Part shown: positions 22,319 to 29,483 of the stretch, piece by piece
How positions within the stretch are numbered: the stretch's first letter is position 1
Layout: every line of letters starts with the position of its first letter
Origin: an uncultured Oscillibacter sp.
GTDB taxonomy: Bacteria; Bacillota; Clostridia; Oscillospirales; Oscillospiraceae
Reading direction: 5' to 3'
Assembly (NCBI GenBank): GCA_947244595.1
Contig: CAMXKT010000004.1
Location: 1-51,078 of the forward strand
Length of the DNA: 51,078 bases
Translations under genes and position numbers: made by a program
Notes under the pieces: generated by a model
Database searches by the model: none
The model's input: the letters and a program-made list of their open reading frames with translations, nothing else
Told to the model about the DNA's origin: nothing

Positions 22319-24044
22319 CGATGCTCCCTCCTTCCTGCTGGGACTGGTAGACCTCCCGGTAGATATCGCAGGTCTCCATCAGTTCGTCGTGGGTCCCCTG
22401 GGCGGCGACGCGGCCGCCGTCCATCACCAGGATCAGGTCCGCCTCCCGGACGGAGGCCACCCGCTGGGCGATGATGAGCTTGGTAGCGTCCCCCAATTCG
22501 CCCGCGAAAGCCGCCCGGATTTTCGCGTCCGTGGCTGTGTCCACGGCGCTGGTGGAGTCGTCCAGAATCAGCACCTTGGGCTTTTTCAAAATGGCCCGGG
22601 CGATGCACAGGCGCTGCTTCTGCCCGCCGGAGACGTTGACGCCCCCCTGGCCCAGGTCCGTGTCCAGGCCGTCGGGCATGCGCTCCAGGAACTCGTCGGC
22701 GCAGGCGGCCCGGCAGGCGGTCCAGAGCTCCTCTTCCGAGGCCTCCGGGTTTCCCCAGAGGAGGTTTTCCCGGATGGTCCCGGTGAAGAGGGTGTTCTTT
22801 TGCAAGACCATGCTGACGGACTCCCGGAGGCGCTCCATGGAGTAGGCCGCCACGGGCTTCCCGCCCACCATCACGGTGCCCTCGTCCGCCTCGTAGAGCC
22901 GGGGGATCAGGGAGACCAGGGAGGTCTTGCCGCTGCCGGTGCCCCCCAGGATGCCTACGGTCTTCCCGGAGGGGATGTGGAGGCTGATATCCTCCAAGAT
23001 CCACTCCGAGCTCTCGGCGCTGTACTTGAAGAACACGTGGTCGAAGTCGATGGAGCCGTCCGCCGGATCGGCGGCGGGGTCCCCCTCGTCGGAGATGGCG
23101 GGGACCTCGTTCAGCACCTCCGCCACCCGGCGGGCGCAGGCCACGGTGCGGGTCAGCATCATGAAGATCATGGAGACCATCATCAGGGACATCATGATCT
23201 GGGTGATGTAGGTGAAGTAGGTGATGAGCTTCCCGGCGTCCAGGGTTCCGGCGTAGACCATCTGCCCGCCGAACCACATGACGGCGATGATGGTCCCGTA
23301 GATGATCAGCATCATCAGGGGCATGTTGATGACCACCCGGCCGAAGGCTCGGAGGGAGGTGTTTTTCAGGTCGTCGTTGCGCTCCGCGAACTTCTCCCGC
23401 TCCCGGTCCTCCCGGACGAAGGATTTCACCACCCGGACGCCCGCCAGGTTCTCCTGGACCACCAGGTTCAGCGCGTCGGTCTTCTCCTGGAGGGAGCGGA
23501 ACAGGGGCCCGGTGGTGGCCAGCAGAATCACCACTACCACCAGCAGCAGGGGCAGGGCCGCCAGGAAGACGCTGCTGAGCCGGTAGCTGATGCGGATGGA
23601 GAAGAACAGGGCGGCCACCAGCATCACCGGGGCCCGGACCATCAGGCGCATGGACATCATCAGGGACATCTGGAGGTTGTGCACGTCGTTGGTCAGCCGG
23701 GTCACCAGGGAGGCGGTGGAGAAGCGCTCGATATTGGAAAAGGCGAAGGTCTGAATGTGGTCGTACTCCGCCCGGCGGAGGTTCGCTCCGAAGCCCATGC
23801 CGGCCACGGACGAGGTCACCGCCGCCCCCAGGCCGAAGCACAACGAGGCCACCGCCAGGACGATCATCAGCCCGCCCTTGCGCAGGATGAAGGACTGGTC
23901 GGCGTTTGCGATGCCCACGTCCACAATGTCGCTCATGACCAAGGGGATCAGCAGCTCGAAGACGGCCTCCATGGCGCTGCACGCCACGCCCGCAGCAATC
24001 CACGGGGCGTAGGGCCGGGCGTGGGGCCAGAGTTGTTTCATCAT
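22311..24044 (-). CDS. ABC exporter half-transporter, first subunit
   Basis: 577 residues. Six transmembrane helices in the first 320 residues, then an ATPase with Walker A GGTGSGKT, signature NVSGGQKQR and Walker B VLILDDSTSAVD. The residue after the Walker B Asp is Asp, not Glu, so this half has the degenerate catalytic site typical of one partner in heterodimeric exporters. The ATG at 24044 overlaps the marR stop and has GGAGGAG 8 bases upstream. Together with the next gene it makes a probable multidrug or peptide exporter controlled by the MarR protein. Confidence 0.95.
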   Translation of the reverse strand: MMKQLWPHARPYAPWIAAGVACSAMEAVFELLIPLVMSDIVDVGIANADQSFILRKGGLMIVLAVASLCFGLGAAVTSSVAGMGFGANLRRAEYDHIQTFAFSNIERFSTASLVTRLTNDVHNLQMSLMMSMRLMVRAPVMLVAALFFSIRISYRLSSVFLAALPLLLVVVVILLATTGPLFRSLQEKTDALNLVVQENLAGVRVVKSFVREDREREKFAERNDDLKNTSLRAFGRVVINMPLMMLIIYGTIIAVMWFGGQMVYAGTLDAGKLITYFTYITQIMMSLMMVSMIFMMLTRTVACARRVAEVLNEVPAISDEGDPAADPADGSIDFDHVFFKYSAESSEWILEDISLHIPSGKTVGILGGTGSGKTSLVSLIPRLYEADEGTVMVGGKPVAAYSMERLRESVSMVLQKNTLFTGTIRENLLWGNPEASEEELWTACRAACADEFLERMPDGLDTDLGQGGVNVSGGQKQRLCIARAILKKPKVLILDDSTSAVDTATDAKIRAAFAGELGDATKLIIAQRVASVREADLILVMDGGRVAAQGTHDELMETCDIYREVYQSQQEGGSIDG

Positions 24045-24481
24045 GTCTCGGACTCCTCCTTGAGATTTTCGATGACGCGGTCCAGCAGGGCGCACAGGGT
24101 CTCCCGCTCCTCCTGGGTAAAGCCCCGGACCATGGCCCCCTCTACATCCAGGAAGCTCTGCTGGAAGAGGGCCTGCTGTTCCGCCCCCTTGTCCGTCAGG
24201 GTGATGAGCCTCCGCCGGGCGTCTCTGCCGCTGACGGAGCGGCGGACCAGGCCCTTTTCCTCCATCCGGTCCAGCACGCCGTTGACAGTGGAGGGCTTCA
24301 CCCGGAGGAACTCCGTCAGCTCATGCTGGGGGACTCGCCCGCCGTGCTGCTGAAGGTAGAGGAGCACGTGGGTCTGGGCCGGGGTCACGTCGTACCGGGA
24401 GACCCGGGCGTCCATGTTGGCCTTGGCCAGTTTGGCCGCCCAGCCCAGGGCAGGGCCCAGGCCCCGCACGCAGTCGCTCAT
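24041..24481 (-). CDS. MarR family transcriptional regulator
   Basis: 146 residues, the family norm. A winged helix-turn-helix (about 30-110) with VTPAQTHVLLYLQQHGGRVP, HELTEFLRVKPSTVNGVLDR and the wing RRSVSGRDARRRLITLTDKG. The ATG at 24481 is chosen because it fits the family N-terminus; a longer frame would run through the operator. MarR proteins release DNA on binding phenolic or drug-like ligands; here the regulated genes are the two overlapping ABC subunits, and two palindromes overlap its own promoter. Confidence 0.94.
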   Translation of the reverse strand: MSDCVRGLGPALGWAAKLAKANMDARVSRYDVTPAQTHVLLYLQQHGGRVPQHELTEFLRVKPSTVNGVLDRMEEKGLVRRSVSGRDARRRLITLTDKGAEQQALFQQSFLDVEGAMVRGFTQEERETLCALLDRVIENLKEESET

Positions 24482-24522
24482 AGGATCCGCCCCCTGTCTC
24501 TGTCCCCGGAGGGACAAGGTCG

Positions 24523-24578
24523 TTAGCATACTAAATGTTAGCGCGCTAAATATTAGCACAACCTAACAGCCCTGTCAA
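24523..24578 (-). promoter_or_regulatory. marR-ABC promoter with twin palindromic operators
   Basis: On the minus strand TTGACA (24573-24578), 17-bp spacer, TAATAT (24550-24555). Two TTAG-N4-CTAA palindromes follow: TTAGCGCGCTAA (24538-24549, perfect over 12 bp, across the start of transcription) and TTAGCATACTAA (24523-24534). Their centres are 15 bp apart. Confidence 0.8.
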
Positions 24579-24671
24579 GGGCGAATTCTGGATAATTTTT
24601 GAACGATTTGTAAATATCAGGGAGCAAAATTTGTAGAATGTAAACAAAGTGTGAAGGTTGAAAGAAAGCCG

Positions 24672-24700
24672 TTGACAATTGGGGGACCTGCCGCTATGAT
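24672..24700 (+). promoter_or_regulatory. Promoter of a small RNA
   Basis: TTGACA (24672-24677), 17-bp spacer, TATGAT (24695-24700). No start codon with a ribosome binding site follows. Confidence 0.75.
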
Positions 24701-24706
24701 AAACCC

Positions 24707-24802
24707 AACAAGCGGAAACCGCTTGCTGACCCCACCATTTTCCCTCTCCTTTCTCTATACCATACAGGAAAGCGGGCCGTCCGGAAGGGCGGTCCGCTTT
24801 CC
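24707..24802 (+). ncRNA. Candidate small regulatory RNA with C/U-rich centre
   Basis: About 95 nt. It starts with a perfect hairpin CAAGCGG-AAA-CCGCTTG (24709-24725), has an open centre of 41 nt with no G after the first few bases (C/U-rich, including CCCTCTCCTTTCTCT at 24742-24756), and ends in a 16-bp stem (24767-24802, two G-U pairs) with a GGAA loop. The centre can pair with ribosome binding sites of the AGAAAGGAG type. The U tract after the stem is weak. It could instead be a leader, but the next operon has its own promoter at 24876. Confidence 0.5.
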
Positions 24803-24850
24803 GTCTGTCCGAACCCGGCTGCGGGGTTGGATCTCGTTTATCAATGGATA

Positions 24851-24869
24851 TTTATCGAAAAACGATAAA
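24851..24869. promoter_or_regulatory. Inverted repeat upstream of the DUF2975 operon promoter
   Basis: TTTATCG-AAAAA-CGATAAA, perfect 7-bp arms, ending 6 bp before the -35. It is the likely operator of the YozG-like regulator encoded in the operon. Confidence 0.6.
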
Positions 24870-24875
24870 AATTAA

Positions 24876-24904
24876 TTGACAAACAAGATGGCCTGTGGTA
24901 GGAT
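24876..24904 (+). promoter_or_regulatory. Promoter of the DUF2975 operon
   Basis: TTGACA (24876-24881), 17-bp spacer, TAGGAT (24899-24904). Confidence 0.8.
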
Positions 24905-24928
24905 ACGGAAAAAAGGAGGCGTGCCGCT

Positions 24929-25108
24929 ATGAGCTTGACTATGATTTTGCTTCCCGCCGCCCTGGCGCTGGCCCTCTGGGGCGGCGTGATGGCCGTCAGC
25001 GGCCTCCGGCAGGGGAGCAAGCTGAAAATTTTCTCCGCCCTGGGGGCCTTTGCGCTGCTGGCGGCGGGCGGGACCGTGCTGATGGAATTCATCACGAGGC
25101 CGCTGTGA
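24929..25108 (+). CDS. Small membrane protein, 59 residues
   Basis: Begins MSLTMILLPAALALALWGGV and has two hydrophobic segments (about 3-24 and 34-54) separated by a basic loop (RQGSKLK). AAAAAAGGAGG lies 9 bases before the ATG. It is the first gene of the operon, directly behind the promoter, and 14 bp ahead of the DUF2975 gene. I do not know the family; the topology suggests a two-helix membrane subunit or modulator of the DUF2975 protein. Confidence 0.78.
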   Translation: MSLTMILLPAALALALWGGVMAVSGLRQGSKLKIFSALGAFALLAAGGTVLMEFITRPL

Positions 25109-25122
25109 GAGGGGGAAGGACG

Positions 25123-25713
25123 ATGGAAAAAATCCCGGTGCAGAAAATTGCCAGGGTACTTTATGTGCTGGTGCTGGTTGCCCTGGTGTGCAATATCATT
25201 GCCCTGGTGGAGGTTCCGCTTTTTGTCTTGTCTGGAAACCGGATACCGAACATCATGCGCGTCTATTCGGACGACGCCCTTTTGGTGGGAGAGGACCACA
25301 TGGTTCTGGCTTTCTTGATCGGGGGCGCGGCGCTCTGGAAGGAGGGCTGGTGGAGTTTTTCCGATACCTACCAGATTGTGCTGTCCTGCTTTCTCCTCTT
25401 CTCCGGCTGCTGCACCGCCGTCATCCTGTGGCAGGTCCGCCGGGTTTTGAAAACCATCCTCCGAGGGGAGCCCTTCGCGCCCGAGAACGCTGTCAGTCTG
25501 CGGCGGGTCGCCGTTTTCTGCTTCCTCATCGCCGGGGCGGCCCTGGCCCGGGTGCTGTTCAGCGTGTGCTATTACCAGTCCCCCCGGCCCCTGGCCACCT
25601 ACAACGCCCTCTTCGTCCCCATGTTCGCCATGGGGGGCCTACTGTGTCTCGTCATGTCCGCCCTCTTCCGCCAGGCGGCGGAGATCAAGGCGGAGAACGA
25701 CCTGACCATTTGA
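25123..25713 (+). CDS. DUF2975 membrane protein
   Basis: 196 residues with four transmembrane segments (about 10-33, 78-105, 125-150, 160-180). The segment VLWQVRRVLKTILRGEPFAP (with I before L in the protein: VILWQVRR) followed by ENAVSLRRVAVFCF is the hallmark of DUF2975, as in B. subtilis YoaS. Function unknown. GGGGGAAGGA precedes the ATG at 25123. The gene for a YozG-like regulator follows 10 bp later, as in the Bacillus yoaS-yozG pair. Confidence 0.88.
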   Translation: MEKIPVQKIARVLYVLVLVALVCNIIALVEVPLFVLSGNRIPNIMRVYSDDALLVGEDHMVLAFLIGGAALWKEGWWSFSDTYQIVLSCFLLFSGCCTAVILWQVRRVLKTILRGEPFAPENAVSLRRVAVFCFLIAGAALARVLFSVCYYQSPRPLATYNALFVPMFAMGGLLCLVMSALFRQAAEIKAENDLTI

Positions 25714-25723
25714 GGGGGCGGCC

Positions 25724-25945
25724 ATGATTGTTGTGAATTTAGACGTCATGATGGCGAAACGGAAAATGAGCCTCTCCCAGCTCTCGGAAAAGGTGGACAT
25801 CACCCTGGCGAACCTGTCGGTGCTGAAAAACAACAAGGCCAAGGCGGTCCGCTTCTCCACCCTGGAGGCGGTCTGCGCCGCCCTGGACTGCCAGCCGGGG
25901 GATATTCTGGAGTACGCGCCTGACAAACCCGGCGGCACTGAGTAA
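25724..25945 (+). CDS. YozG-like helix-turn-helix regulator
   Basis: 73 residues, a single XRE-type helix-turn-helix: MIVVNLDVMMAKRKMSLSQL, then ITLANLSVLKNNKAKAVRFS and the ending CQPGDILEY that marks the YozG/YdaS-like regulators paired with DUF2975 proteins. It is likely to bind the TTTATCG-N5-CGATAAA repeat upstream of its own operon. How it is switched is unknown; the paired membrane protein may sequester it. Confidence 0.9.
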   Translation: MIVVNLDVMMAKRKMSLSQLSEKVDITLANLSVLKNNKAKAVRFSTLEAVCAALDCQPGDILEYAPDKPGGTE

Positions 25946-25992
25946 GAAGAAACTGTCCGCGTGAGACGGACAGACGAATAGGAGAATTTCAT

Positions 25993-27555
25993 ATGGAGGA
26001 ACTGAAAACTGCCCTTCCGGCGGAAGGGTCCATTGACTGCGCCCAAAAACGGAAATTGCCGGAGGAATCCATGGCCCGCTACCGGCGGAACCTGCTGCTG
26101 ACCTTGGGGTTTTGTCTTCTCCTGGCGGACGGGCTGAACTGGCCCTGGGGCATGGGGAACACCGTGACGGTCTTCGCCTGGTATCTGCTGCTGGTCCTGG
26201 CCGTGGGCCCGGCGGAGCTGTTCCGCCGCCGGGAGAGCCGGACGCTACTGGGGGTGAACCTGGCCCTGGCGTCCACCTTCGCTCTGACCTCCAATCCGCT
26301 GTTCCGCTGGTGGAATTTCCTGGCCCTGGCGGCCCTGGTCCCCCTTCACGCCGTGTCAGGCCTGGGAAGCCGCCTCTGGTGGGACCCGAGGATGATCGGG
26401 GAGCGGTGCGGGCTGTTCTTCCAGGGGCTGTTTGGGAATTTGTGGGCCTGCTTCGCGGCGGCGGCTCCCGAGAGGCGGAAGGCGAAGAAAAAGGAGGGGG
26501 ACGGCCGGACGCTGGCCGTGGTCTTGGGGACCTGCGGGGCTGTGGCCCTGGTGTCCTTCCTGATTCCCATACTGGCCTCGGCGGACGCCCTGTTCGCCGC
26601 GTCCCTGGAGCGGCTGAACTGGTGGAGCCTCCTCTTCCGCCTCCAGATCTCCGACTTGGGCGGCGTGCTCCAGCGGCTCTTCTGGGCCCTGGTATTCACG
26701 CCCTTTGTGTTCAGTCTACTGTACGCCATGGCCCACCCTAAGCTGCTGTGCCCAACCGAGGAGAAGAAGGGCTTCCAGGCGGACGCCCTGGGCTTCGTGC
26801 TGACCCTGGCGGCGGTGGACGGGCTGTATCTGGCCTTCCTGGCGGTGCAGTCCGCCGGGCTCTTCGGCGGGCCGGAGTACGTGGAGCGCCTGGGGGTGAG
26901 CTACGCGGAGTGGGCGCGGAGCGGCTTCTTCCAGATGGTGGGGGTGACGGTTTTGAACCTGAGCCTGACGCTGGCGGCGCTGGGCCTTTCCCGGCGGGAG
27001 GGGCGGGCCTGGAGGGCCCTGCGGGGGCTGTGCGCCGCTCTGGCGGGAGAGAGCCTGGTCCTGCTGGCCTCCGCCGCCTGGAGGATGACGCTGTATGTGT
27101 CTGCCTATGGCCTGAGCTTCAAGCGGGTGATGACCTATTGGGGCATGGTGATGATGGCCCTGTTCCTCCTGGCGGGGCTGTGGAAAGCCTTGAGGCCGGA
27201 TTTCCGGTTCTGCAAGTGGGCTTTTCCGGTGGCCCTGGCGGGGTGGCTCGTCATCAACTGCGTGCCGGTGGACTATCTGGTGGCGAAAAATCAGGTGGAT
27301 CGGTATCTCAGCGGAGAGAGTCCGGTGGTCAGTGTGCAGTACTTGTTGTATAGCCTGTCCTACGACACTCTCTCCCAGCTGGAGCGGTTGGACGGGGAAC
27401 GGCCGGTTTCCGACTATACCGGAAATCCGAATTGGAGACAGGGCGAGGCCCTGGCGGAGGCCCTGCGGGGGAGGCGGCTGGACGCCCAGTGGGCGTGCGC
27501 CGACTGGCGGAGCTGGAATCTTTCTGCCTGCCTGGCGGAGGGGCGAGAATCGTAA
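25993..27555 (+). CDS. DUF4173 polytopic membrane protein
   Basis: 520 residues with about ten to twelve hydrophobic helices. Conserved segments SYAEWARSGFFQMVGVTVLN, YGLSFKRVMTYWGMVMMALF and a C-terminal soluble part of about 90 residues with YDTLSQLERLDGER match DUF4153/DUF4173 proteins of Clostridia. In these bacteria such genes often accompany a DUF2975 and YozG-like pair, as here. The role is unknown. An AGGAG site 7 bases upstream supports the ATG at 25993. Confidence 0.87.
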   Translation: MEELKTALPAEGSIDCAQKRKLPEESMARYRRNLLLTLGFCLLLADGLNWPWGMGNTVTVFAWYLLLVLAVGPAELFRRRESRTLLGVNLALASTFALTSNPLFRWWNFLALAALVPLHAVSGLGSRLWWDPRMIGERCGLFFQGLFGNLWACFAAAAPERRKAKKKEGDGRTLAVVLGTCGAVALVSFLIPILASADALFAASLERLNWWSLLFRLQISDLGGVLQRLFWALVFTPFVFSLLYAMAHPKLLCPTEEKKGFQADALGFVLTLAAVDGLYLAFLAVQSAGLFGGPEYVERLGVSYAEWARSGFFQMVGVTVLNLSLTLAALGLSRREGRAWRALRGLCAALAGESLVLLASAAWRMTLYVSAYGLSFKRVMTYWGMVMMALFLLAGLWKALRPDFRFCKWAFPVALAGWLVINCVPVDYLVAKNQVDRYLSGESPVVSVQYLLYSLSYDTLSQLERLDGERPVSDYTGNPNWRQGEALAEALRGRRLDAQWACADWRSWNLSACLAEGRES

Positions 27556-27635
27556 CGGCCCTGTTTGGTCGGAAAGGAGGAGAGCTGCGAGAGGGACCCA
27601 TCAGGGGAACCCTGATAAAGAAGTTTTCCTGACGG

Positions 27636-27680
27636 GAGACAGCCGCATGATGCGAGAGCGTCAAGCGGTTGTCTCTTTTT
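27636..27680 (+). terminator. Terminator of the DUF2975-DUF4173 operon
   Basis: GAGACAGCCGC pairs with GCGGTTGTCTC across an 18-base loop, then TTTTT. The right arm lies inside the last codons of the convergent recombinase remnant. A separate small hairpin ATCAGGG-GAA-CCCTGAT lies at about 27599-27615. Confidence 0.65.
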
Positions 27681-28275
27681 CGTACTTGCTGTACTCCGGA
27701 GACAAGTTGATCTCCCCAATAAACGTATAATGCACATCGATCCGCTGTACCCGGTGTCCGCTGGACTTGTCCGGGGTATGAACGACCACCTTCTCCACAA
27801 ACTCCCGCAGGATTGCCGGGGTCAGTTTGGTGGGCTCGGTGTACTTCTTCACGATTTTCAGAAAGCTCTGAACATTGACGGCCTGGATTTCGGCGGCGTC
27901 CACGATGGCCCGGAGGTTTCCAACAGACTGCTTCAAGTCCGCCTGTTCCTTCTCATAGCCCTCGAACAGCTTCGCAAACCGTTCTGCGTTCAGCTTCCCC
28001 TTAACATGGTCCTCATAGAGCCTCTGGATAATGACGTCCAGTTCATTGATCCGCCGCTCCTGCTTTTCCAGGGTGCGCTTGGCCTGTTCCTGCTCCGCCC
28101 GCTGTACGGCGGTCTTGTTCTCCATGACACGCCGTACAAACTTGTCCTCGTCCTCCTGGGCATAGGCCACTACTCTTTGTAGATTTTGGAGGACCAGCCG
28201 CTCCAGGACCACGGCCCGGATATAGTGTGCAGAGCAACCTTTCTTCCCCCCGGTAAGTAGAACAGGTATCCCCAA
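27661..28275 (-). pseudogene. Large serine recombinase remnant (Tn1549-type), C-terminal part only
   Basis: About 200 residues remain. They match the end of the recombinases of Tn1549/CTn-type elements: the last Cys of the zinc ribbon (KKGCSAHYIRAVVLERLVLQ), a long coiled coil (residues about 45-125) and the DUF4368-like tail SFLKIVKKYTEPTKLTPAIL followed by REFVEKVVVHTPDKSSGH. The catalytic serine domain and most of the recombinase domain (some 330 residues) are missing upstream, where a divergent gene begins within 3 bases. It cannot catalyse transposition. Confidence 0.85.
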
Positions 28276-28277
28276 AA

Positions 28278-28613
28278 ATGAGCCTTGCTTACATCACCGC
28301 CGTATGGTATGGCGGCGACACGGAAAACGTGGAGGTTGCCGCGCAGTATTGCCGGGCGGTTTACGATGCGGGCTTTGCCCCTATCTGCCCGGCCCTGTTC
28401 CTGCCCCTTTTCCTCAATGACGCGGTTCCCGAGGAGCACAAGAGCAGCATCGACATTGGCCGCGACCTGCTCCGCCGCTCCCGGGTGCTGGTGGTGTGCG
28501 GGCATACCGTCACCGAGTCCATGAAGAACGACATCGCTGTGGCCCAGCGGCTGGGCATCACCGCCACCACCCTTGAGGGCATTTTGACCGTCAAGGGCCA
28601 GGGCCGCCGCTGA
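28278..28613 (+). CDS. DUF7768/DUF4406-like protein of a conjugative element
   Basis: 111 residues. MSLAYITAVWYGGDTENVEV, ICPALFLPLFLNDAVPEEHK and SRVLVVCGHTVTESMKNDIA are typical of a nucleoside deoxyribosyltransferase-like fold protein carried by Tn1549-like elements. Its role on the element is unproven. Length looks complete. There is no good ribosome binding site: the sequence just before the ATG is the junction with the recombinase remnant, so the gene may have lost its own promoter and leader. Confidence 0.7.
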   Translation: MSLAYITAVWYGGDTENVEVAAQYCRAVYDAGFAPICPALFLPLFLNDAVPEEHKSSIDIGRDLLRRSRVLVVCGHTVTESMKNDIAVAQRLGITATTLEGILTVKGQGRR

Positions 28614-28614
28614 C

Positions 28615-29067
28615 GTGGCCGCACTGTTCGAGGCGCACGTTTCCAACCTCGGAAAATACAACGAGGGAGTGCTGGCCGGGGAGCCGCTCTCGTTCCCCAC
28701 CAGCCCTCAGGCGGTGCAGGCGCTCCTAAAAGAGCTCGGCGTGGACGGCATACGCTACGAGGAAATCTTCATCGCCAGCTATGACTTCGGCGGCATCCTG
28801 CCGGAGCTTTTGGATTGTCTAGGTGAGTATGAAAGTCTGGACGAGCTGAACCATCTGGCCTGCCTGCTCTCGGAAATGGCCCCGGACGATTTTGAGAAAT
28901 TCGGCGCGGCCCTCAGCATGGGGGCGCATACCTTCCACTTGGCGGATGTTATCAACCTTGCGGAAAATCTGGACTGTTTTGAATTTTACCCGGATATTGA
29001 AAGCGAGGACGATTTAGGCCGCTACTATGCGGAGGACTTGCCGATCCCCGCCGAACTGAAAGACTAA
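28615..29067 (+). CDS. ArdA-like antirestriction protein, shortened
   Basis: 150 residues from a GTG start one base after the previous stop. AALFEAHVSNLGKYNEGVLA, then GVDGIRYEEIFIASYDFG and LGEYESLDELNHLACLLSEM are clear ArdA features; ArdA mimics DNA and blocks type I restriction enzymes. The acidic character (DIESEDDLGRYYAEDL) is right for a mimic. The usual last 20-30 residues beginning with a Tyr-Ala/Tyr-Gly-Arg-Asp type motif are absent, so the gene is cut or frameshifted at the end. Whether it still works is uncertain. Confidence 0.72.
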   Translation: MAALFEAHVSNLGKYNEGVLAGEPLSFPTSPQAVQALLKELGVDGIRYEEIFIASYDFGGILPELLDCLGEYESLDELNHLACLLSEMAPDDFEKFGAALSMGAHTFHLADVINLAENLDCFEFYPDIESEDDLGRYYAEDLPIPAELKD

Positions 29068-29223
29068 TCATATGTGTTGTGGCCGCCTTTAAGCGGCATC
29101 CTGAAGCTGCTCAGGAGAAGAGCGAGGAGCAGGACAGTGAAGATTCTTTGAGAATACCAGATTATGTGTATGTCTTTTAGGGAACTTCTGAACAACCCCA
29201 CCTAATCTGAACAAATTGAATGA

Positions 29224-29269
29224 GCCTCGTTTTTCAAACTATTTTTCGAAAAACGAGGCCCCTTTTTGC
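29224..29269 (+). terminator. Terminator after the ardA remnant
   Basis: GCCTCGTTTTTC (29224-29235) pairs with GAAAAACGAGGC (29248-29259), then CCCTTTTTG. The rest of the 416-bp gap 29068-29483 has lower GC than its surroundings and holds no gene I can support; it is probably decayed element DNA. Confidence 0.75.
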
Positions 29270-29483
29270 CCAACCTATTGCTATATCTAGGTTTCAGGAA
29301 TTCCGCAGTCGGATTTCATTATAAAAGCAAATATACTCTTCAACACTCTTTCGTGGGTACCGGCATTTTTCGGGAACTCTCCATTCCACAATTTTGCAGG
29401 AAAAGGCTTCAATGAACATGCAGAGATAGACCCAATAGCTTTTCGCATCCCTGCCGCAAAGCGCCGACCAGAACCCGGGGCCC

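Noticed and set aside
24696..24875. Reading the small RNA region as a peptide starting at the ATG inside TATGAT
   Set aside because: That ATG lies in the -10 box and upstream of the predicted transcription start, and has no ribosome binding site.
29083..29180. Frame ending RIPDYVYVF after ardA
   Set aside because: The composition looks coding-like (acidic, ends cleanly), perhaps the tail of another transposon gene, but there is no start or binding site and I cannot name a family.
29287..29483. Extension of a minus-strand frame downstream of the M56 gene
   Set aside because: No start codon of its own, overlaps the end of the M56 gene in another frame and matches nothing I know.
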